Assembly (NCBI GenBank): GCA_032719365.1
Contig: CM064873.1
Span: forward strand, 5,118,501-5,182,500
DNA length: 64,000 nucleotides
From: Prinsepia uniflora
Lineage: Eukaryota; Streptophyta; Magnoliopsida; Rosales; Rosaceae
Reading direction: 5' to 3'
The notes beneath the pieces are model-generated. The model made no database searches, was not told where the DNA came from, and saw only the letters and a program-made list of their open reading frames with translations. Below, in pieces: positions 21,238-33,754 of the stretch. Every line of letters starts with the position of its first letter. Position 1 is the first letter of the stretch. The position numbers and the translations under genes were made by a program.

Positions 21238-23904
21238 TGACAAGACCCATCCCGATTATCCCTCGATAGTCGTGATGAATCCTACTCCCGTCTGACAATA
21301 ACTAAAAATTTCCGAAAGTAACCAAACTTATAAACATACAACACACAACAAATCCCGAAAACATTGTCAGACAAGGGATAGTTAAGTTTTACAGACCAAT
21401 GACGTCACAAGTTTGACTAGTCAAAGACAATACAGAGCATAGGTACCGTTACAGATAGGGGTCAAATTCCTACTCTGTAGAATGTCTGAGTGCGCAACGG
21501 TCTATTTATTCTTTAGCCTCGCTTTCCTCGTTTTTAGCCCTCGTACCTGTACACTGGCCTGGAGGGTGCATAAAACAATAAAGGTGTGAGTGGACAAAAA
21601 TAACTTCTTATAAAAACATTTGCCAAAATACATTTCTTACCCTCCAGTTTTCACAAACATGCATGCATATCATAAAACACGAGTAATAATAGGAAATCAA
21701 TTAAATATGTTCAGTGGATCAATCAAAACAATTTCCACAAAATCACGGGACTTATATCCATATCTTGTTGCTTAGAGTCACGTTTTATCCCTGCAACGCG
21801 TGCATATCAATAGGCTCAAGGACCGCTCAAAATCCGAGCATCCGCCGCTGTGAACACATCACCAGCCGGCAATCCAGATCTAGTGAACACATCACTTACC
21901 GATCCATATAATCCAGCACATCTGATCTGAGTCAAGCCTCCCCTGGGCTGCAAGGCAAAGATCGTGCTACGTGACCTCTTCGGGGTAAACACTTCTGTAA
22001 CGACCCGTCCCGAATATCGGGATTTAATAATATTTAATTGTGATTTACTAATCTGGGATTAGTTGGGCGATTTCGGACGAATTGTGCAAAATGACCGTTT
22101 TGCCCCTAGGCGTGGGCAAAACGTTGACTTTTAATTCGGATGGTCAAATGGACTTTGACCGATGACCGTGACGTAGTTCGGGACGTCATGAGTTCATAGA
22201 CAGGTGGCACGTTCGATTCCGACGTTCGTGGTGAAAGTTATGATGTACGGAAGTCCAGGGGCATTTTCGTAATTTGGACGAAATGGGGGCAAATGTTGAC
22301 TTTTTGACCGGGAGGTCCGATGGCCGAGGACCGAGGACCGTTAGGAAGGTCTCGATGCCCTGAGTTCGTAGACAGGCGGCACGCATCAATCGGAGTCCGT
22401 ATGACCGAGTTACGGGTCAGGATGCGTGAGGGGCATTTTGGTAATTTTCTGCACAAGGGCAGAATTGTAATTTTCTTCACAGGGGCACTGTTCCATTGCA
22501 CTGGCCGTGTAAGTGGATGCCTTGTGCGATCGATCCCTTGATTTTTTATCAATTATGGGCTGTTGTTGGGGCAGCTTTGTTGGGTGATTGCACATGTGAG
22601 GTGCTGGCAATCGATTGCACAACATGGACCCTGGGTTTTCTTTTGTTTTTCGGGTCAGTGCAGGGGACATTTCGCAGTGGCCAGTGTGGCACTTTTGGAC
22701 GCCTTTAACGGCTAAATTGAATTAAAAGAATGAAGAGTGTGTCGAGGGCAGTTCACTGAGATTGAGAGATGGAAAAATGGAGTGGAAATGGTGGAGGAAT
22801 ACTCAAAAACTCGAAACTGGGTTCTGGGGAATTCAAATTCGAATTTCCAGTTTCAGGCCAGCCCAAGCCTAATTGATGAGTGATTGAGCTTCCTGGAACT
22901 TCAACGAGTCGAACCAGATCAAATGGGGCAAGCTTGGGAGCTCCTAGGGCCGTGAACGGACATGGTGGACGGCCGGAAAACTCGAGCTTGAGTTGTGACG
23001 ATTGAGGTATTGTCGAGTTAAATTAATTATGCTAATTAGTTCGTATTAGTCCTTATTAACTTCCTGTGAAGTTAATTTGATTATGGTTAAGGATTGGAGG
23101 AGCTCTGGTGATCGACCCGTTTTGGGTGATCACGGGTTGTCGACAAGATTGATCGATGGTTGATGCTAATCATGGACACAGAACTGAAATTGGTGGATTG
23201 ATGATTGTTGTAGGATCAAGAACGGATGGAATTGATATCGAATTGAGGGTGTTTGAAACGGATCCTATCGCGGGTAATCAGACCCGTTTACCAGTCATTC
23301 GGGTGAAGAAGGAGCACTGTAGCAGGCGCGTGGCTTTCACGCGCAGCCACTCACGGCGGCGCGTGACGGCGCGTGGGCACGAATCTCGAGGTGAGGTCAA
23401 CATGACTTTTATCCTATACATTGTAACGAACATTTTGGGATTGGTTTCGTGTCGATCGGACACCGTCTCGATATTGTTCGGGATGTCCGAAGGTTTTTAA
23501 TCCAATTTAAAAATACTTAAAAATTCGGGAAAATTACGGGACTTGAATAGGATGTTAATGATGAGGTTAGTGATCCTCTAAATTGATTTGAACAGGATTG
23601 GGAGTCCCGGTGATAGTGAGGTGGCCCGGGAGGGCCTATGGCACGCGTATCGAGGCGCTCGGTTAAACGGTCTGTGAGTGGACATTGGTTTTATAAATTC
23701 GATGCATGCATAACTGTTTCATGATTGTTATAATTGGGATTATATGATTTATTTTGGATATCAGTGAATTTATATGTTTTCACGCTTTTCGAGGCGATTT
23801 ACGTGTTTGCACGTGAATCGAGGTTTTCTGGATTTGCACTGATTTCCATAAATATGGATGGATATGATTTCATGAAACGGTTACGGATTTGATAAAGTGA
23901 AATC

Positions 23905-24040
23905 GGGCCAGGGGCCCAGTTAATTTGTTGAATCGGGCCAGGGGCCCAATTGAATTATGAAATCGGGCCAGGGGCCCAGTTAACTTATGAATCGGGCCAG
24001 GAGCCCAGTTGACTTGTATATGTGATTTCGGGTCGGGGAC
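23905..24040 (+). repeat. GGGCC/GGCCC dyad array in LTR B
   Basis: Four units of about 33 bp contain GGGCC-AGG-GGCCC or near variants. They are followed by GGGTC-GGG-GACCC, in which one base pair of the stem is replaced by another. The same array is present in the 3' LTR at about 30480-30615. Confidence 0.8.
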
Positions 24041-24306
24041 CCTAAAATGGAATTGAATAAACTATTTCGGATTTGATTCAACTATTTGGACTTACGACGG
24101 TTTTATGGAAATTCGGGGCAGGGCCCTTGTGATATGTTGGAAATGAATAATTGAATGTGTTCCATAAAACCATCTCGATATGAGGATATTTATATCCTGG
24201 TCTCCTCCAAGTGTCGGGGACACTGGAGAAGTCACGGTGCATTGCCTGCGAGGGCTCATTATACGGAGCTACCGGACCGTATAGTGATCCAGGAGCAGGA
24301 TTGCTA

Positions 24307-24442
24307 GACGTCATGGACGTCAGACATCGGGGATGTCAGAGATATGGACCCGGTGAGACCCCGGGCAGCACGCGTTGCTTAATACCGTGAGATATGACGT
24401 CTGGAACGTCAAGCGTCTAGGACGCTAGGCATCGGGGATGCC
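24307..24442 (+). repeat. Five 15-nt hairpin cassettes in LTR B
   Basis: Units with 5-bp arms and 5-nt loops are GACGT/ACGTC (24307-24321), GACAT/ATGTC (24323-24337), GACGT/ACGTC (24396-24410), AGCGT/ACGCT (24412-24426) and GGCAT/ATGCC (24428-24442). They match the cassettes of LTR A. The third A cassette has AGCAT/ATGCT where B has GGCAT/ATGCC, a paired change. Confidence 0.85.
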
Positions 24443-24873
24443 GGAGATGGAAAAATAATAAATGAATATTACTAAATTGAGGAAATAACTCTTGGATTGA
24501 CTTTTGGAATTTGAAACTATGCTTTGGTTTCCGGGCTAAGGCCCTAATGGTTATTTCTAAATAAATATGGGATTATTGGTTTTTGGTGCATGCATATGAT
24601 TTTACTGAGGGGCATAAATGTCTTATAAATGTTTTAAACAGACTTGTTTATTTTCGTCCACTCACAGCTTTTGTTTTCAATGCCCTTCAGGTTGATTCCG
24701 GATATGACTGCAGCAGAGACTTGAGCATCGCACACCTCCTCCATCGATCCTTACGCACTCTGGAAGCCCTTTTGGGCAATGGCAATCGGTCATCCCTTGT
24801 CTGGCGCCTCTTGTCAGACGGGAGCACGTCACATTCCATGGTAATCCCGGGGGGATTGGGATGGGTCGTGTCA

Positions 24874-27800
24874 AGTGGTATCAGAGCAGGTTTTGCTCTT
24901 TTGTGCGCGAAGGACGAGGGTGTGATGTCTCGTTGGGCTGCAGTTCCGTTGTCAACCTGATAGATAGTTTTGGGTTTATATGGTGAATTGGGTGTGTTTG
25001 GCCCGATACGCCGTGCATTGTTGCGATTCAACCCAAATGGGGTTGTATACGATTAACTGGTAATGTGGGACCGTCGGTTCGGTCATGTGATGATGGATTG
25101 TTGTGCCACTCGGCACAGCTGGGTTCAGGGAACCCAATTGGAATAATGATATGGAAATGTGAAACTCGGTTGAGTATTGGTCTATGTTTTGGACCCTGGT
25201 AGTGTTGGCTAATGTTCGGGGTGTTGGTGCATCGGAGTTAGCCGATGACCTTCGTGGTGGAACCCACGATGGAACCCACGTTGAGTTGACGATTGGATTG
25301 GATTGGACGTCTATATGATGTCAGGACCGCGGGGTCGGTCAGGTTGTGGATTTTACTGCGGAAGGCAGTTGGGTTCGGTGGAACCCTAGGGTGTGACCTT
25401 GGAACCCTAATTTATAATTGATGGACCGAAAGGTGAACCTTAAGTGAGAACTTGTGCTGCGACGAGCGGCTGAGGTCATGGATGACCATATGGATGACTC
25501 TAGTGAGTCTAGTCTGGATTATGGGATTCGATCCACGGATGCGGTTATGAGATAAAATATGGAATCCCGTGTTGGATCGAATACTAGTGTGAGGTGTGGT
25601 TACGGATCTTGACAACGATGACTGTTGGTCGACAGTTGTGTCGAGATGACTGGCTATCGAGGGTATTTTGTGTGGCTTTCACACTTGAGGATCAGGGGAT
25701 GTTCAGGGAACGACCGTTATCCTGATGTGCCAGTGGTCAAATTGGAGGTACCCATAGTCGTGGGGTATGAGTGCTGTTACGGGATCGTCGTTCGTACTGA
25801 ACGGAGATCCAGGGTAACAACTTTGCACACTGTGTGCTAGCATGGATGTTCGTGTGCTATGTATGGATGTCGGTATGGTGATACCTTTATGCCAATACTG
25901 GTATGGATGCCTGTGTGCTGATACTAGTGTTGATGATGGTGCGTCGGTGCTGGTACTAGCGCTGGTGCTGGTGACAGTATTTGTGATGACGATGAGCCAC
26001 CAGTTGGGGTGTGACTCTGTCATGATGAACAGACGATTGGTATCGGCGACTCAGTGGTGGTTGAGTCTTGGACTGGATGGGATCCAGTGGAGGTCGTGAT
26101 GTGTTGGGATAAGTCCTAACAGGTATATGATGACAGGTGATGAATGGATCAAATGGTATGATTGAAACTTGGGGAATCTAGGGACGATGTTCCCTATGTC
26201 ATGCGAGTTGGTGGACTTGGGGAGTTGTGGTCAACTCCGAGATTGGTAAGTTTGTGTACTGCTTATATCCCCAGGAAGTACAAGGAAATTATTGAAATTG
26301 GAAAAGTCGGGGAAACCATTCGTAGTATTTTGTGATTGTGAATCACTTGGAACCTGAGGATTGAACCTGTTAAGGTCGAGATGTGAGACGAAGGCAGTAT
26401 GGTATGCACATCCAGGCAGAGTTGTGGATATTCCGTTCGGAATCGGGGTGTGTGCATACATGATTATTGACGGACGTGAGGTCCGAGTAATGAATCGATC
26501 TTGGACACGTGGTGGTCCAAGTAAGGTATGGACATGGGCAGTCCAGTGGTTGGACTTGACATCTCATTGGGAGCATGTCTGTTTCCAACGTGGTTGGAAC
26601 TCCCGTTTCGGGGAGAGTTGTGATTGGGAGACGAGAGGAGTGCTCGTTTCCGCATCAGTGATTGGTATTCCGAAGTCATTAGGGTTGACTTCATATTTCC
26701 TGTCGTGGCAGATGATGATTGTTGCTACCAGTACGTTGAGCGTGTATTGGTAGGTGGACCCAGGTTTGGCCTTGGGTCATTGGACACAAGCAGTTGTGTA
26801 TGATTTTGGATTTGGTGGTGAAATGCGAGGTCATCTTTCCACCAAGGGAAATTTGGCGAAGGATTCAATTGAGGGTGTAAGACCCTACGATCAGCTTTCG
26901 GATGGACTGTTAGCTATGTGAGCATGTGTGGATCCTAGGTGGATCTGTTTTGCGATGTTGTCGACTTTGGTCGATGTGACGATCTAGGATCGCGATATTA
27001 CTTGTCGGGTGACGTAGCGATGGATCTGGGTTGTGGTCGTGATGATCCAGATTGGATGAGAGTTATCACTCTTACCTTGGTATGTGAATCTTAAATGACG
27101 GGACTGAACTTCTTTTCGGAGTGAAATCCATATGGTTTGTGACTTGGTTGAGTAGGTTTCCGATGTGGTCGGATTTTGTCAACCTTTGACGTGTGGATAT
27201 TGGGATGGGCTTCCCTATGAAGTCAATCGAGTGTTTTGGAGAGGCAACCGATAGATTCGGTTACGTTACGTCCTGATGGACGTAAACGAGATTTTGGGTT
27301 TTGGAATCGAATTTCTGGGTGACGATTCAGGATTCGATTGCGAAGCTCGAAAATGGATTACTGGATTTGGGTGCGGAATGGTTATTCCAATGCTAGCTTA
27401 CGGAATAATGATTTCGGATTCGGATTTGGAAATGGGTTAAAAACATGATGTCTGGGTTCGGATTCGGGATTTCTTACGAAATTGCGAATTCGGATTCGGA
27501 GTTGGGACTAAATGACGGGTGGAGTTCGTTTTGTCTCATGTTGGTTTGGGCAAATGTACTCCATTACTAGAACGTGTTTGGCTATAACCTGGGTGGCTAT
27601 AGTCAGATTGATGGATTGAGGTACGTACAGGGTACGTTGTACGATGATTGATACTGGTTAGGCTGAGTGGTGCCTAATGGCGGTACATGGGATGTACCAG
27701 TGGTGTGTAACTAATGTGTTGGTAATCGGATTGGTTCTGATATCATTTGTTTGGCTATATTGTGGACTGGACATTGGATACTGTGCGCTGGGCAGAGTGA

Positions 27801-28570
27801 TTTTGTCAGGGTTCAGTGATTGTATGAGCAGGTGCTCTTAGCCATGGTTGGCTTATGGAACCCTAGTATTGAGATGTGTGTCACTGCTGGGCTGGTATTC
27901 AATGTGTTCCAGTTACACCACTTGATTGAGTAAGTTGGCGGTATACGTACACTCAGGATGAGTGAGTTGGTGGTCAGAGTAACCACGAGTAGCCTTGCGT
28001 GATGCTACTACGCCGTTATATTTTCCAGCGTCTTGGTTCGCTGAGGGAGTCGGTGATTATGGACATTGAGATTTATTTATGTCGCAGGATGGGCTTGCCC
28101 TGCGAATTGAGATCATGTGGTTGATCTTGCGCTACATCGAGAGTGATGTAGTACATGATGTTGTCACGGATAGACAGATGGTTGGGGCTTTGCTAGGGTG
28201 GTAAAGTTTTGTGATGACAGTTTGACTGGTGGTGTCAGCGTGGACTGACAAATGAGATTTGGTGACTCCCAACGGGAGCAAATGTAAGGATTTATTGGCA
28301 ATGGAAGGGAACCGTCTAGCTGAAGGAGTCAGCTAAATGGTTAAGCGATTTTATCGCGGATCAGGTGATCATTTCCACTCGCGGTGGTCGAGTGTTGTTG
28401 TTGTGACGTATGACTGTGATGGGATGTCTGGGTACAAACGAGGCTGGTGTTGTCCCAGTATGTGGGTGTACAAGTGTACACAGATGTGTGGTCGAATTGT
28501 TTTCCACAAGGTGGATGTGGAATAAGATTGTTGGTAATTTCGAGGACGAAATTCTTTAAGGAGGGAAGGT
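24874..28570 (+). other. Noncoding internal region of element B
   Basis: The primer site TGGTATCAGAGC starts at 24876. The end has a stem AATTTCG/CGAAATT (28536-28553) and purine tract AAGGAGGGAAGG (28558-28569). No gag or pol is found in any frame. It is homologous to the interior of C: TTTTACTGC...GCAGTTGGGTTC...GAACCC occurs in both, but loops differ while arms are identical (25355-25369 and 25371-25386 against 17461-17475 and 17477-17492). Other hairpins are TGTGCC/GGCACA (25102-25117), TGGGTTC/GAACCCA (25120-25136), GGTCAT/ATGACC (25474-25487), GACTC/GAGTC (25496-25509) and GTGTAC/GTACAC (28466-28481). Confidence 0.75.
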
Positions 28571-31449
28571 TGTAACGACCCGTCCCGAATATCGGGATTT
28601 AATAATATTTAATTGTGATTTACTAATCTGGGATTAGTTGGGCGATTTCGGACGAATTGTGCAAAATGACCGTTTTGCCCCTGGGCGTGGGCAAAACGTT
28701 GACTTTTAATTCGGATGGTCAAATGGACTTTGACCGATGACCGTGACGTAGTTCGGGACGTCATGAGTTCATAGACAGGTGGCACGTTCGATTCCGACGT
28801 TCGTGGTGAAAGTTATGATGTACGGAAGTCCAGGGGCATTTTCGTAATTTGGACGAAATGGGGGCAAATGTTGACTTTTTGACCGGGAGGTCCGATGGCC
28901 GAGGACCGAGGACCGTTAGGAAGGTCTCGATGCCCTGAGTTCGTAGACAGGCGGCACGCATCAATCGGAGTCCGTATGACCGAGTTACGGGTCAGGATGC
29001 GTGAGGGGCATTTTGGTAATTTTCTGCACAAGGGCAGAATTGTAATTTTCTTCACAGGGGCACTGTTCCATTGCACTGGCCGTGTAAGTGGATGCCTTGT
29101 GCGATCGATCCCTTGATTGTTTATCAATTATGGGCTGTTGTTGGGGCAGCTTTGTTGGGTGATTGCACATGTGAGGTGCTGGCAATCGATTGCACAACAT
29201 GGACCCTGGGTTTTCTTTTGTTTTTCGGGTCAGTGCAGGGGACATTTCGCAGTGGCCAGTGTGGCACTTTTGGACGCCTTTAACGGCTAAATTGAATTAA
29301 AAGAATGAAGAGTGTGTCGAGGGCAGTTCACTGAGATTGAGAGATGGAAAAATGGAGTGGAAATGGTGGAGGAATACTCAAAAACCCGAAACTGGGTTCT
29401 GGGGAATTCAAATTCGAATTTCCAGTTTCAGGCCAGCCCAAGCCTAATTGATGAGTGATTGAGCTTCCTGGAACTTCAACGAGTCGAACCAGATCAAATG
29501 GGGCAAGCTTGGGAGCTCCTAGGGCCGTGAACGGACATGGTGGACGGCCGGAAAACTCGAGCTTGAGTTGTGACGATTGAGGTATTGTCGAGTTAAATTA
29601 ATTATGCTAATTAGTTCGTATTAGTCCTTATTAACTTCCTGTGAAGTTAATTTGATTATGGTTAAGGATTGGAGGAGCTCTGGTGATCGACCCGTTTTGG
29701 GTGATCACGGGTTGTCGACAAGATTGATCGATGGTTGATGCTAATCATGGACACAGAACTGAAATTGGTGGATTGATGATTGTTGTAGGATCAAGAACGG
29801 ATGGAATTGATATCGAATTGAGGGTGTTTGAAACGGATCCTATCGCGGGTAATCAGACCCGTTTACCAGTCATTCGGGTGAAGAAGGAGCACTGTAGCAG
29901 GCGCGTGGCTTTCACGCGCAGCCACTCACGGCGGCGCGTGACGGCGCGTGGGCACGAATCTCGAGGTGAGGTCAACATGACTTTTATCCTATACATTGTA
30001 ACGAACATTTTGGGATTGGTTTCGTGTCGATCGGACACCGTCTCGATATTGTTCGGGATGTCCGAAGGTTTTTAATCCAATTTAAAAAATACTTAAAAAT
30101 TCGGGAAAATTACGGGACTTGAATAGGATGTTAATGATGAGGTTAGTGATCCTCTAAATTGATTTGAACAGGATTGGGAGTCCCGGTGATAGTGAGGTGG
30201 CCCGGGAGGGCCTATGGCACGCGTATCGAGGCGCTCGGTTAAACGGTCTGTGAGTGGACATTGGTTTTATAAATTCGATGCATGCATAACTGTTTCATGA
30301 TTGTTATAATTGGGATTATATGATTTATTTTGGATATCAGTGAATTTATATGTTTTCACGCTTTTCGAGGCGATTTACGTGTTTGCACGTGAATCGAGGT
30401 TTTCTGGATTTGCACTGATTTCCATAAATATGGATGGATATGATTTCATGAAACGGTTACGGATTTGATAAAGTGAAATCGGGCCAGGGGCCCAGTTAAT
30501 TTGTTGAATCGGGCCAGGGGCCCAATTGAATTATGAAATCGGGCCAGGGGCCCAGTTAACTTATGAATCGGGCCAGGAGCCCAGTTGACTTGTATATGTG
30601 ATTTCGGGTCGGGGACCCTAAAATGGAATTGAATAAACTATTTCGGATTTGATTCAACTATTTGGACTTACGACGGTTTTATGGAAATTCGGGGCAGGGC
30701 CCTTGTGATATGTTGGAAATGAATAATTGAATGTGTTCCATAAAACCATCTCGATATGAGGATATTTATATCCTGGTCTCCTCCAAGTGTCGGGGACACT
30801 GGAGAAGTCACGGTGCATTGCCTGCGAGGGCTCATTATACGGAGCTACCGGACCGTATAGTGATCCAGGAGCAGGATTGCTAGACGTCATGGACGTCAGA
30901 CATCGGGGATGTCAGAGATATGGACCCGGTGAGACCCCGGGCAGCACGCGTTGCTTAATACCGTGAGATATGACGTCTGGAACGTCAAGCGTCTAGGACG
31001 CTAGGCATCGGGGATGCCGGAGATGGAAAAATAATAAATGAATATTACTAAATTGAGGAAATAACTCTTGGATTGACTTTTGGAATTTGAAACTATGCTT
31101 TGGTTTCCGGGCTAAGGCCCTAATGGTTATTTCTAAATAAATATGGGATTATTGGTTTTTGGTGCATGCATATGATTTTACTAAGGGGCATAAATGTCTT
31201 ATAAATGTTTTAAACAGACTTGTTTATTTTCGTCCACTCACAGCTTTTGTTTTCAATGCCCTTCAGGTTGATTCCGGATATGACTGCAGCAGAGACTTGA
31301 GCATCGCACACCTCCTCCATCGATCCTTACGCACTCTGGAAGCCCTTTTGGGCAATGGCAATCGGTCATCCCTTGTCTGGCGCCTCTTGTCAGACGGGAG
31401 CACGTCACATTCCATGGTAATCCCGGGGGGATTGGGATGGGTCGTGTCA
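28571..31449 (+). repeat. 3' LTR of element B
   Basis: It is colinear with 21996-24873 and nearly identical, with one extra A in an A tract near 30084 and four substitutions seen by eye. It starts TGTAACGACCC directly after the polypurine tract and ends GGTCGTGTCA before duplication ACTTC. Confidence 0.95.
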
Positions 31450-33754
31450 ACTTCCATCCCGAAGGCAAGCGTTATCTCCAGGGTGCACTCCGGGGAAAAA
31501 CATATTTTCTCCCGAAAGCCCTAAATATCCGCAACATATTATCATCACAAAAACCAGTGAAAAACAGTTGCATAAAAATCTAATCACATATCGACACAGG
31601 GTCTCAGCCCCAAATTAACCAAAGTCCCGATTTACTTTATAAATCCGAAATCATCAATATCATCATATAATCACATGGAAATACAAATCCAATCAGAAAC
31701 ACAATTCCATTGGGTCCCAACCCCAGAATATCAATTTCACGTAAATCCGTGCAACCGTAAACCCGAGTTGCCACGATCACGTAAATCCATAAAATCAATC
31801 ATTGACTCATAATCCGAGTCCAAATATCATTTTCAATCCGGGCCTAGCCCAAAACATCATTTGCACGTTCCTCGTAAAACGTGCCCGAAAGACTGATTAA
31901 AATAATCACAAAATCACGAGAATACCAAAAATCATCAAATTCACATGTAACTCCAAATCCGAGCCAAAATCATTATTTACTTGGGTTCTCACGCCCACAA
32001 TATCATTTTTAACCAATTTCATGATTTTTCGAAAGTCGTGCCAGAATATAATAACTTAATAATCATAAAACCGAGAAAATCGAGAAATCACCGAATCAAA
32101 GCATCAATCATGTCAAATCATAGAAAATCATATAAGTAAGCATTTTAAACCATATATGCATGCATCACAGTTAGAAAACCAAAAGTCCACTCACACACAC
32201 CGTCCCGATTGTTCAGCCTCGAGCTGTTCGTTTTCCTCCGAAGTCCCGGGAATATTCCAGCCTGTCAAACAAAGTGATTTAAGGTTACTAGACTATCATA
32301 TTTTCATCATATAAGAATCCCTTAATTGTCGGAATTTTATAATATTATTTTAATATAATTTAAACGTGTCGGGTACTCGGAACTACACTGAAACCATATC
32401 CGATTGACCCGAAACCAACGCGGATAGGTTCGTATCATCGAGAACATCAAGTTTCATGTTGAACACTTTGCCGGAATCCTCCCCACGCGCCGTCACGCGC
32501 CGCCGCAAGCGGCTGCGCGTGAAAGCCACGCGCCTAGCACAGTACTGCTACAGTGCGTCGTTCTCGCCCGTTTGACTGATAAACGGGTTGAAATACCCGC
32601 GATAGGATCCGATGCAATCTCAGTCAATTCGACCTCAAATCGATCCATTCTTTCAACTGATCTCATCTAATCCAACTTCATTTTAGTTCTGTGAATTCAA
32701 TTACCTCAAGTAAGGTCCAAATCTTCACGACTCACGATCGAATTTCGACGGGTCTCCTATTCGGGTTTCACGATTCCGTGCCTGATTTTTCAATTAATTC
32801 ATATGGTTAGCATCGTGAGAGTATAAGAAACAATTTTCCATGATCAATTTCAAACGAGCTTACCTCTAAGTATCTGAACTCAAGGTCGATTTTTGGCAGC
32901 CATGGCAGCGTCTGTTCTTCCTCAATTCGACACGATTTCTTCTCGTTTTTGTTGCAAAGCTTTTAGTTTTGATCCTAGCAACTTAATGTAATCCTCAATT
33001 GCTCCTATCCTGGTTCCCAAATCCGAATTCGATTTTTCCCCAATTTCAAGGATTTTTGAACTGGTTGTACCCGTCACCTCTCAGTCTCTCGAGTTCAATT
33101 TCTCTCAATTCGGTTTCTCAATTACACAAATCATAATGAGGTTGAGACAAATGGGTGTTATCTGATGTTAATTTGGCATGATTAGGACAAACCCCAATTT
33201 AGGGAATTATGTCTAAAGCCATATGATTATGTTCTCCCTTAAGACCCGATTCCTTGTTTCCTGGGGTGAGAATCAGACAAAAGACAGGTGTCCTAGGCTG
33301 ATCAAGGTTAAAAGACCATTTTGCCCCTGGTTGGACAAATTACCATTTTGCCCCTAGCCTTCCGTGACCCGTAACTTCCGTAACCGAACTCCGTTTTCGA
33401 CGTGCCGCCTGTCGTTGTACTCCGGGCATCGAGACCTACCTAACGGTCTTCGAATCGTGTAAAAATTAGTTGGCAAACAAAAAGTCAACATTTTCCCCCT
33501 TTTTTGCCCAAATTACGAAAATGCCCTTGGGCTTCCGAACGTCATAACTTTTTCCCAGATTGTCGGAATTGGGCGTGCCACCTGTCTATGGACTCATGAC
33601 GTCCCGAACTACGTCACGGTCATCGGTCAACATCCGTTTGATAGACCAATCAAAAAGTCAACAATTTAACCATACTATTCACAAGGGTAAAAACGTCATT
33701 TATTCATTATGTTACAAAATTACATTTTCTAAATTTCTGGGGCGTTACATGGCA

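Larger units (their letters stand above)
21996..24873 (+). repeat. 5' LTR of element B
   Basis: It runs from TGTAACGACCCGTC to GGTCGTGTCA. Splice-like signals are donor 23007 (GAG/GTATTG, weak), acceptor 23595, exon 23596-23673, GTGAGT donor 23674 and acceptor 24690. The inverted arms are TGTGAGTGGAC (23673-23683) and GTCCACTCACA (24656-24666). A GGGCCAGGGGCCC array (about 23905-24010) and five 15-nt hairpin cassettes (24307-24442) lie between them. Confidence 0.93.
21996..31449 (+). mobile_element. Element B: full-length LARD-like non-autonomous LTR retrotransposon, youngest of the nest
   Basis: The LTRs are 21996-24873 (2878 bp) and 28571-31449 (2879 bp), with duplication ACTTC (21991-21995 and 31450-31454). 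By eye the two LTRs differ at five places (four substitutions and one A indel), so the insertion is recent, as expected for the innermost layer. The 3697-bp internal region has primer site and polypurine tract but no gag or pol. Total length is 9454 bp. Confidence 0.95.
21238..33749 (-). mobile_element. Solo LTR F (about 3.05 kb), reverse strand, split by element B
   Basis: The plus strand reads TGACAAGACCC...GGGGCGTTACA, the complement of a TGTAACGCCCC...TGTCA LTR. Duplication TGGCA flanks it (21233-21237 and 33750-33754). The two parts are 21238-21995 and 31455-33749. Element B sits between them with duplication ACTTC. The reverse-strand splice-like signals and the TGTGAGTGGAC/GTCCACTCACA arms (21585-21595 and 32185-32195) are present. 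No internal region remains. Confidence 0.92.

Noticed and set aside
22238..22552. 104-codon reverse-strand frame repeated at 28813-29127
   Set aside because: It is duplicated only because both lie in the two LTRs of B; it has no protein-like features and lies antisense to the LTR.
24874..28570. Interior of B as a decayed gag-pol
   Set aside because: I found no residual zinc knuckle, RT or integrase motif in any frame, although the LTRs are nearly identical; a coding-free element fits better than rapid decay.
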